Positions 1 through 4,650 of a stretch of 6,683 nt of DNA are shown one piece after another; within the stretch, counting starts at the first letter, position 1, and the number at the start of each line of letters is the position of its first letter. The stretch spans positions 1 to 6,683 of the forward strand of contig JBBRUV010000279.1 in NCBI GenBank assembly GCA_038247465.1, in the 5' to 3' direction. The notes beneath the pieces are model-generated. The model did no database searches. It was not told where the DNA came from and saw only the letters and a list, made by a program, of their open reading frames with translations. The position numbers and the translations under genes are program-made. The DNA comes from JBBRNH01 sp038247465 (GTDB taxonomy: Bacteria > Bacteroidota > Bacteroidia > Cytophagales > Spirosomataceae).

Positions 1-17
1 CAGTACCTAATTTGGAG

Positions 18-25
18 TAAATTTG
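18..25 (+). promoter_or_regulatory. Candidate Bacteroidota -7 box (TAAATTTG) upstream of the Rpn gene
   Basis: The octamer TAAATTTG fits the Bacteroidota sigma-ABfr -7 consensus TAnnTTTG and ends 4 nt before the ATG at 30. If used, transcription would start at or next to the start codon, giving a leaderless or nearly leaderless message. The matching -33 TTTG box would lie outside the window, so only half the promoter can be seen. A GGAG at 14-17 could instead be a distant ribosome binding site, 12 nt from the ATG. The octamer could easily occur by chance in AT-rich DNA. Confidence 0.25.
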
Positions 26-29
26 ACTC

Positions 30-917
30 ATGGACTTGTACAACGACAACGAGCGGTTTATTTCCCTCGTCTCCGATTATGGCTTCAAAGCCACCTTTGG
101 CAACGAATCCGATACCCGGTTTTTGCGAAAGGCATTACAGGCACTCATTAACTCGCCCGTGGCTATTCAGCAGGTAACGTTTATTCAAAACGAAATCAAG
201 GGCGTGACACGTGACAGTCGAAGCGGGATTTATGACCTATTTTGCAAAGACGAAAGGGGAAATGAGTTCATCGTAGAAATGCAGTTGAGCGAGTATCCGG
301 AGTTTATTCAACGCATGAAATTTTATGCGTTTTATCGGCTCAACACCCTAATTCGGAAAGGAGACTACCAGTTTGACAATTTGCCTAAAATCTACTGTAT
401 TGGCATTCTAGCCGTTAGCATCTTTTCGCAAATTACTGATTATCAAAACATTTCGGTTTTGAAGAATCAGAATAACGAACTGATAGACGAACAAATGACG
501 TTTATCACGGTAGAGTTAGATAAGTTCGACAAAGACTTGAGTGCCATTCAAAGCGATTTGGATAAACTGATTTACACGATGAAAACGATCCATGAAGTAA
601 GTGAGCCAACGCAGTTTCCTCAATTCTGGAATGAGGAATGGTTGCAGGTGGCGATTCAGGAGTTAGACAAGCGGGCTTTCACGCCTGAACAGCGATTGAG
701 TTATGAAATGACCATCTCAGCCAATGCACTGGCGATCAAGAACGAGAACAAGAAAATTGAGGAAGCAAAAGAAACTGAGCGTTTTGCTGTAAAGACAGAA
801 GCCGTGACAAAGGCTCTTAATGGCGGCAAACTCACAATTGAAGAAATTGCAGAGTACAATGGAATCTCAGTTGATTTCGTACTTGAAATTCAGCGAGGGC
901 TTGCCAAAAATCAGTAA
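30..917 (+). CDS. Rpn family recombination-promoting nuclease / PD-(D/E)XK putative transposase
   Basis: This 295-aa protein resembles the Rpn (RpnA/YhgA-like) and PDDEXK_2 families, whose characterised members are DNA endonucleases that promote RecA-independent recombination; many are annotated as putative transposases. The opening FISLVSDYGFKATFG (residues 10-24) is the usual family start. The nuclease core is visible as GIYDL (66-70, Asp69) followed by EFIVEMQ (79-85, Glu83 and Gln85), a D-x13-ExQ version of the PD-(D/E)XK signature. It continues with QRMKFYAFYRL (94-104), also typical. Residues 235-250 are charged and helical, and the tail LTIEEIAEYNGIS (268-280) looks like a small helical DNA-contacting segment. 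The length is normal and no frameshift is seen. The ATG at 30 is supported by the conserved N-terminus. The gene is AT-rich and its stop is 47 nt before an attC-like hairpin, consistent with a cassette gene. The family call is firm; a role in moving DNA here is not shown. Confidence 0.85.
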   Translation: MDLYNDNERFISLVSDYGFKATFGNESDTRFLRKALQALINSPVAIQQVTFIQNEIKGVTRDSRSGIYDLFCKDERGNEFIVEMQLSEYPEFIQRMKFYAFYRLNTLIRKGDYQFDNLPKIYCIGILAVSIFSQITDYQNISVLKNQNNELIDEQMTFITVELDKFDKDLSAIQSDLDKLIYTMKTIHEVSEPTQFPQFWNEEWLQVAIQELDKRAFTPEQRLSYEMTISANALAIKNENKKIEEAKETERFAVKTEAVTKALNGGKLTIEEIAEYNGISVDFVLEIQRGLAKNQ

Positions 918-964
918 GGCAGCTTCCCGGCGACAGGTAGCACGCCCCCGATGGAAGGTTTTCA

Positions 965-1025
965 GCCCAACGGGCCATGTGTGTAAAGGCTCGTTCCTCG
1001 CCATCAACACATGGGGGCGTTGGGT
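965..1025 (+). other. attC-like recombination site 1 (61 nt), downstream of the Rpn gene
   Basis: The element starts with GCCCAAC (965-971) and ends with GTTGGGT (1019-1025). These match the integron R'' (RYYYAAC) and R' (GTTRRRY) consensus and pair with each other over 7 positions, one as a G-T pair. A mostly unpaired spacer follows (GGG at 972-974 against GGGC at 1015-1018), then a perfect 8-bp inner stem, CCATGTGT (975-982) with ACACATGG (1007-1014). The 24-nt terminal loop (983-1006) can form a further 3-bp GGC/GCC stem. R box, unpaired central spacer, L-box-like stem and variable terminal part is the architecture of folded attC sites, and 61 nt is within the usual size range. It lies behind a + strand gene, as cassettes do. 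It could instead be an unrelated dispersed hairpin repeat. No integrase is in view. Confidence 0.55.
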
Positions 1026-1316
1026 GGTTCATACAAAATGTGCATCAAATTCCAGCTTTCGGGCGACAATGGACAACCCAGCGACAGGCAGTTTTAGGTC
1101 TCCATTTCCGGGTTCCGGCTGACAGGGCAAACGCCTGAGTAAGTTAGGCTCAAAAAACGGGCTTCGGTTGACACGAGCCACTTGGGCGTTGGAAAGTCAT
1201 TACTCTGTACTATTTTCTGTTTTGATATTGCAGTTTGTCAGTGTTATGGAGAGGCATCTATGCCAGTAAAATCGTAACATTGTATTCTACAAGTCGTGTA
1301 TTAGAAACAGTCCCTT
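1026..1316. other. Gene-free leader between attC-like site 1 and the methyltransferase gene
   Basis: I see no plausible gene in these 291 nt. The left two thirds hold diverged copies of a short motif approximating GCTTCCGGCTGACAGG: 1055-1070, a partial copy at 1075-1088, 1112-1127 and 1161-1176. Related copies lie at 922-937, 2848-2863 and 2930-2945. GTTAGGC at 1143-1149 fits the attC R' consensus but has no pairing R'' box upstream. The last 120 nt (about 1197-1316) are AT-rich and must contain the R-M operon promoter unless it is transcribed from upstream, but no full TTTG/TAnnTTTG pair was found. No Shine-Dalgarno sequence precedes the ATG at 1317. Confidence 0.5.
1165..1193 (+). repeat. 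Direct repeat copy, left of the R-M operon
   Basis: This 29-nt segment aligns without gaps to 2851-2879 with 19 identities. The shared core is GG-T-TGACA, then CA and TTG, then GCGTTnG. The pair flanks the two R-M genes in the same orientation. GCGTTGG resembles an integron R' end, but the base after GTTGGA is A rather than a pyrimidine and no R''-like partner is visible upstream. It may be a decayed recombination-site half or a member of a dispersed repeat family. Confidence 0.4.
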
Positions 1317-2243
1317 ATGTTGTTTGACGTAATTAACCCAGAAGTAAAAGCAGACATGATTTTGGGGGATACCCTCAAGACCCTCAAAACCTTTGATGAT
1401 AGCAGATTTGACTTGGTTGTGACCTCACCTCCTTACAATGTGGGCAAGGAATATGAGGTAAAACAATCTATTGAAAAGTATCTCGCTACTCAAGAGGAGG
1501 TAATCGTTGAATTGGTGAGAGTTGTATCGGATCATGGTAGCATATGTTGGCAGGTTGGTAACTACATTGAAAACGGTGAAGTTTTCCCCTTGGACATTTA
1601 CTACTATCAAATTTTCAAGAAGTACGGTTTACAACTACGTAATCGGATAATTTGGCATTTTGGTCATGGTTTGCACGCAAAAAACCGCTTTTCAGGTCGT
1701 TACGAAACCATCCTTTGGTTTTCAAAAACGGAAGATTATATCTTCAACTTGAATCCAGTGCGCGTTCCGTCTAAGTATCCTGGCAAGCTAAATTATAAGG
1801 GCGATAAGAAAGGCCAGCCATCGGGCAATCCGTTAGGTAAAAACCCTTCTGACATTTGGGAAATTATTTTGCAGGATTGGGAAAACGAACTTTGGGACAT
1901 TCCAAACGTCAAATCAAATCATCCTGAAAAAGAAGATCACCCTTGTCAGTATCCTGTTGAATTGGTCGAACGATGTGTATTGGCCCTCAGCAACAAAGAA
2001 AGTTGGGTATTGGACCCATATGCTGGCGTTGGCTCAACTTTGATTGCGGCTCTTAAAAATGAGCGTCACTCAGTGGGTATTGACCGCGACCTGAATTATA
2101 GCAACATTACCAAAGAACGGCTTGCCAAGCTGCGCTCTGGAGAGTTAAAGACGCGGCCTATCAATAAACCTATTCATATTCCTTCACCAAACGACAAGGT
2201 AGCGCAAATGCCTAAAGAGTGGATGGGACTATTTAACGAATAA
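1317..2243 (+). CDS. Type II DNA methyltransferase, beta class (TSPPY; probably N4-cytosine)
   Basis: This 308-aa S-adenosylmethionine-dependent DNA methyltransferase belongs to the N6_N4_Mtase family and should modify the site cut by the nuclease encoded just downstream. ADMILGDTL (12-20) and FDLVVTSPPYNVGKEY (31-46) carry catalytic motif IV, TSPPY at 36-40. HPCQYPVELVERC (208-220) precedes the AdoMet-binding motif I, VLDPYAGVGSTLIAAL (231-246), and motif II-like VGIDRD (253-258). Motif IV before motif I is the beta-class order. TSPPY is most often found in N4-cytosine enzymes, but some adenine enzymes share it, so the base is inferred. The ATG at 1317 has no Shine-Dalgarno sequence; an internal ATG at codon 14 would still keep every motif. 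Length is normal and the gene appears intact. The stop is 9 nt before the endonuclease ATG, implying one transcript with the methylase made first. Confidence 0.92.
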   Translation: MLFDVINPEVKADMILGDTLKTLKTFDDSRFDLVVTSPPYNVGKEYEVKQSIEKYLATQEEVIVELVRVVSDHGSICWQVGNYIENGEVFPLDIYYYQIFKKYGLQLRNRIIWHFGHGLHAKNRFSGRYETILWFSKTEDYIFNLNPVRVPSKYPGKLNYKGDKKGQPSGNPLGKNPSDIWEIILQDWENELWDIPNVKSNHPEKEDHPCQYPVELVERCVLALSNKESWVLDPYAGVGSTLIAALKNERHSVGIDRDLNYSNITKERLAKLRSGELKTRPINKPIHIPSPNDKVAQMPKEWMGLFNE

Positions 2244-2252
2244 TTAAAAACA

Positions 2253-2831
2253 ATGAAAATTGCCGGTATCTACTCCTTTAACGGAGGTCATCAATTTGTA
2301 GAGGAAAACTTCCCTACTGAAATTCAGGAAATCAAGACTGCTATCAAAAATATTGATGCAGAGCAGTACAAAACTAAAATCAGTAAGGAGGAAAAGAAAA
2401 TAAAGAAGTACGATGCACTTTATAGCCCTGTTGGTTTAAATACAGGATTTAAGGGTGAACTACTTCCATTGGGATGGAAAAATGTCAGAGAAGAATGTGA
2501 TTACAAGCCTGATTTTTATGTCGATGGGTACGTTAGTCCTTTCATTAAGAAGGTGCATCCCTTCCGAGATATGGATTTTGTAAAGCACAAATTAGGTATT
2601 GAGGTTCAGTTTGGTAAGTACTCCTTTATGGTTTATAATGTCTGTGCCAAGATGACGATTTTCAAAAACTTAGGCCATATCAATGCAGGTGTCGAGATTG
2701 TTCCGGTTAAGGAACTGGCCGAGCAAATGTCATCGGGTGTCTCGTACTTTGAGCAGTTTGTTTGGGATTTGGAACAGCGAGGAGTTTCTAACATCGACAT
2801 TCCAGTTATGATTATTGGAATTACCGCTTAA
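2253..2831 (+). CDS. Type II restriction endonuclease, BstYI/BglII family (predicted RGATCY-like specificity)
   Basis: This 192-aa protein resembles BstYI along most of its length, judged from memory of that sequence. Shared features are the MKI-x-x-IYS start, TKISKEEKK (41-49), LYSPVGLNTGFKGEL (56-70), DFVKHKLGIEVQFGKYSF (108-125), GVEIVPVKELAEQMSSGVSYFE (146-167, family-typical) and the ending IGITA (188-192). The PD-(D/E)XK site is Asp108, Glu117 and Gln119; the D-x8-ExQ spacing equals BglII Asp84, Glu93 and Gln95. BstYI is about 200 aa, so the gene looks full length and active. BstYI cuts R^GATCY and BglII A^GATCT, so a GATC-centred hexamer is the likely target; exact specificity is inferred. 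It is co-oriented with, and 9 nt downstream of, the methyltransferase, completing a two-gene type II system. No controller (C) protein gene is visible. Confidence 0.9.
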   Translation: MKIAGIYSFNGGHQFVEENFPTEIQEIKTAIKNIDAEQYKTKISKEEKKIKKYDALYSPVGLNTGFKGELLPLGWKNVREECDYKPDFYVDGYVSPFIKKVHPFRDMDFVKHKLGIEVQFGKYSFMVYNVCAKMTIFKNLGHINAGVEIVPVKELAEQMSSGVSYFEQFVWDLEQRGVSNIDIPVMIIGITA

Positions 2832-2850
2832 AATAAAGACGGGTGCATTT

Positions 2851-2879
2851 TGGCTGACATCGGGCAATTGTGCGTTAGT
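2851..2879 (+). repeat. Direct repeat copy, right of the R-M operon
   Basis: This is the partner of the repeat at 1165-1193 (19 of 29 identical, no gaps), starting 19 nt after the endonuclease stop codon. It ends in GCGTTAGT. The GTT steps of the two copies are 1686 bp apart, a span that holds both R-M genes. The same GGCTGACA core recurs at 1112-1127 and 2930-2945, so this belongs to a wider local family rather than a simple target-site duplication. Confidence 0.4.
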
Positions 2880-2972
2880 GTGGTTTGGTAAATCGGACCG
2901 TGCGTTTTTGTCCGCTCCGCGTGGGCCAGGTTCCCGCTGACAGGACGCGCTCCGGGTTCGCGACGTTGGTCA

Positions 2973-3049
2973 GCCCAACCGGGCAGGGGTGTAAAGCGGG
3001 GCGGCTCGTGCCGCTCGTTCCTCACCATCAGCCCTTTGGGGCGTTGGGT
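2973..3049 (+). other. attC-like recombination site 2 (77 nt), downstream of the R-M operon
   Basis: The element starts with GCCCAAC (2973-2979) and ends with GTTGGGT (3043-3049), identical to site 1 and fitting the R''/R' consensus. It also shares GTGTAAAG (2989-2996), a 17-nt loop block (3014-3030, 16 of 17 identical to 990-1006) and GGGGCGTTGGGTGG (3038-3051). The inner stem differs from site 1 but still pairs: CAGGGG (2984-2989) with CCTTTG (3033-3038), including two G-T pairs. Relative to site 1 it has 16 extra nt that create a compact hairpin, GCGGC-TCGT-GCCGC (3001-3014). It lies 141 nt after the endonuclease stop and 27 nt beyond the 3' end of the convergent aldehyde dehydrogenase gene, for which it might also act as a stem-loop terminator, though no T-tract is seen. 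Confidence 0.52.
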
Positions 3050-3076
3050 GGAATAAACGGCCCTGACTTCTCCCCT

Positions 3077-4510
3077 TTACAGTTTCCGCACCACCAGGCC
3101 CACAATCTTTTTCACCAGATCAGTGTAGGGCGGATAAACAAATTTCGAGGTGCCGAAATCGCGCTGAATCACGCCCCGCGCATTGGTAAACTCCTGAAAC
3201 CCGTAGAACCCGTTGGTCTTGCCAATGCCGCTGTTACCCGCCCCACCAAAGGGTAATTCGATGTGGCTGAACTGAAACAGTAAGTCGTTGATTACCGAAT
3301 CACCTGCCGATGTCCGCGCCATCAGATACTCAATGTTCTGCCGGTTGCGGCTCATAATATACAGCGCCAGCGGTTTTTCGCGGCTGTTGATGGTGCGCAG
3401 TACCTCCTCGTTGCTCGAATACGTCAGCACGGGCAGCACGGGCCCAAAGATTTCTTCGTCCATCACGGCCATGCGATCGCTCACGTTTTCCAGCACCGTC
3501 GGCTCAATAAAGTTGTCGGCTTCGTTCATCCTGCCGCCCATCGTTACGGTTGCGCCCTGCCGCACGGCATCATCTACTAACCGCTGAACCCGCCGAAAAT
3601 GCCGGTTATTCACCAACCGGCAGTAGCTGTCCGATGCGTCAACGGGTTTTCCGTCGGGGCTATACATGGCTTGTACGGCCTTGCGGAAGGCGTCCATAAA
3701 CGGCCCGTGTACCGATTCATGCACCAGCACATAATCGGGAGCGATGCAGGTCTGACCACCGTTGAAAAACTTAGCCCAGGCTACGCGCCCGGCTACGGCC
3801 TGAATATCCGCCGATTCATCAACGATGCAGGGTGATTTGCCGCCGAGTTCGAGCGAGACCGAGGTGAGGTGTTTGGCCGCTGCCGCCATCACGATTTTGC
3901 CCACTGCCGGGCTTCCCGTAAAGAAAATATGGTTAAAGGGCAACGCCAGCAGGTCGGTCGCTACGTCGGCATCACCCTCACAAACGGCCACTTCACCGGC
4001 GGGAAAGAGTTCGGTTATCATCCGACTCAGCAGGGCTGCCGTGTGCGGGGTCATCTCCGAGGGTTTGATCATACAGACGTTTCCGGCAGCGATAGCCGTG
4101 ATCAACGGCTTGATAACCAGACCAAAAGGATAATTCCAGGGCGCAATAATCAGCAGGTTTCCCTTTGGCTCGTGCCGAACGTAACTGCGGGTACCGATCA
4201 GCGACAGGGGCGTTGGCACGGGCTGCGGTTTGAGCCAGCCCGCCAGGTGTTTAATCACGTACTTGATTTCGTAATGCACCGCACCCAGATCGCCCAACAG
4301 CACCTCCGACGCGGGTTTTTTGAAGTCGTCGTACATGGCTTTGACAATGTCAGCCTCGTAGGTAACGATCCAGGATTGAATCCGCCGGATGCGTTCGATG
4401 CGTTCGCGGGCGGTGGTCAGGGCCATTACGGGCGCGTGGCTGCGCTGGGCGGCAAAAAGCGCGGCAATGTTGCCGGGCCGGTAATCCGTTTCGGGAGTCA
4501 GGGTATTCAT
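3077..4510 (-). CDS. Aldehyde dehydrogenase family protein, class 3-like (NAD(P)+-dependent)
   Basis: This 477-aa aldehyde dehydrogenase oxidises an aldehyde to the carboxylic acid with NAD(P)+. Length and the C-terminal layout suggest the ALDH3 (fatty/aromatic aldehyde) branch; the substrate is not known. Visible motifs are APWNYP (123-128, Asn126 in the oxyanion hole), IKPSE (148-152), the cofactor-binding FFTGSPAVG (196-204), ELGGKSP (221-227, general base Glu221), GGQTCIAPDY (251-260, nucleophile Cys255), EEIFGP (352-357, Glu353) and PFGGAGNSGIG (420-430). All catalytic residues are present. The C-terminus ends with the hydrophobic, basic stretch LVKKIVGLVVRKL, which could touch a membrane as in some fatty aldehyde dehydrogenases. 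The start matches the family N-terminus and leaves 140 nt to the divergent regulator gene at 4651. GC-rich codon use marks it as resident chromosome, unlike the AT-rich genes to its left. Confidence 0.95.
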   Translation of the reverse strand: MNTLTPETDYRPGNIAALFAAQRSHAPVMALTTARERIERIRRIQSWIVTYEADIVKAMYDDFKKPASEVLLGDLGAVHYEIKYVIKHLAGWLKPQPVPTPLSLIGTRSYVRHEPKGNLLIIAPWNYPFGLVIKPLITAIAAGNVCMIKPSEMTPHTAALLSRMITELFPAGEVAVCEGDADVATDLLALPFNHIFFTGSPAVGKIVMAAAAKHLTSVSLELGGKSPCIVDESADIQAVAGRVAWAKFFNGGQTCIAPDYVLVHESVHGPFMDAFRKAVQAMYSPDGKPVDASDSYCRLVNNRHFRRVQRLVDDAVRQGATVTMGGRMNEADNFIEPTVLENVSDRMAVMDEEIFGPVLPVLTYSSNEEVLRTINSREKPLALYIMSRNRQNIEYLMARTSAGDSVINDLLFQFSHIELPFGGAGNSGIGKTNGFYGFQEFTNARGVIQRDFGTSKFVYPPYTDLVKKIVGLVVRKL

Positions 4511-4572
4511 GTTCGGTCAGGATACCGGTTTTGCCCGGATTTTGGTTCTGTTTTTGATTGATAAAACTACAC

Positions 4573-4587
4573 CTTTCCCACGAAAAG
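4573..4587. promoter_or_regulatory. Weak 15-nt inverted repeat in the divergent intergenic region
   Basis: CTTTCCCACGAAAAG is an imperfect palindrome centred on 4580, with 5 of 7 pairs complementary. It lies 63 nt upstream of the aldehyde dehydrogenase start and 64 nt upstream of the regulator start, so a bound protein could affect either promoter. It is short enough to be chance; no factor is assigned. Confidence 0.2.
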
Positions 4588-4604
4588 TCCATATATCGGG
4601 CGTA

Positions 4605-4640
4605 TTGCTAAAAAACTTATCTTTACTAAAATTTTGCTAA
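4605..4640. promoter_or_regulatory. Candidate operator: AT-rich palindrome plus repeated half-site before the XRE regulator
   Basis: The 18-nt segment 4623-4640 fits TTAnnAAAATTTTnnTAA, with 7 of 9 positions symmetric, and ends 10 nt before the regulator ATG. The half-site TTGCTAA occurs inside it (4634-4640) and again at 4605-4611, 29 nt apart, close to three helical turns. XRE/LexA-type proteins bind such palindromes as dimers and often repress their own genes, so autoregulation by the downstream product is a reasonable inference. AAATTTTG at 4628-4635 is also a poor -7-box match, so the operator and promoter may overlap. Confidence 0.35.
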
Positions 4641-4650
4641 CCCCGGCTCA

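Larger units (their letters stand above)
1020..3043 (+). mobile_element. Putative integron-type gene cassette carrying a restriction-modification operon
   Basis: If the hairpins at 965-1025 and 2973-3049 are attC sites, recombination between G and TT of their R' boxes (1019/1020 and 3043/3044) would delimit this 2024-bp unit. It has about 290 nt of noncoding leader, a methyltransferase gene, a restriction endonuclease gene and the 3' attC-like hairpin, all on the + strand. That is longer than a typical single-gene cassette, but R-M operons in chromosomal integron cassettes are known from gammaproteobacteria. The coding part is AT-rich, unlike the flanking aldehyde dehydrogenase and regulator genes, which fits horizontal acquisition. 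The leader is long enough to carry its own promoter, though none was recognised. Diverged direct repeats at 1165-1193 and 2851-2879 could mark a different, inner boundary pair. Confidence 0.42.

Noticed and set aside
965..1025. Hairpin 1 as a simple Rho-independent terminator
   Set aside because: There is no T-tract after the stem, the stem is interrupted by an unpaired spacer, and the loop sequence is conserved in a second copy 2 kb away.
820..1122. Open frame of about 100 codons on the + strand overlapping the end of the Rpn gene and the first hairpin
   Set aside because: It overlaps a well-supported gene in another frame, runs through a structured repeat and has no recognisable domain.
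1143..1149. GTTAGGC as a third attC R' box
   Set aside because: It fits GTTRRRY, but no complementary RYYYAAC box lies within about 150 nt upstream and no attC-like stem forms.
1168..1173. TTGACA as a sigma-70 -35 box for the R-M operon
   Set aside because: No TATAAT-like box lies 16-18 nt downstream, Bacteroidota use a different promoter consensus, and the hexamer is part of the local GGCTGACA repeat family.
2828..3256. Open frames on both strands across hairpin 2 and the end of the aldehyde dehydrogenase gene
   Set aside because: Composition follows the GC-rich hairpin and the antisense of the dehydrogenase; no family resemblance and no plausible start context.
3869..4561. A 230-codon frame on the + strand opposite the aldehyde dehydrogenase
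   Set aside because: It is antisense to a gene with a full set of catalytic motifs; long antisense frames are common in GC-rich genes, and the residues show no domain.
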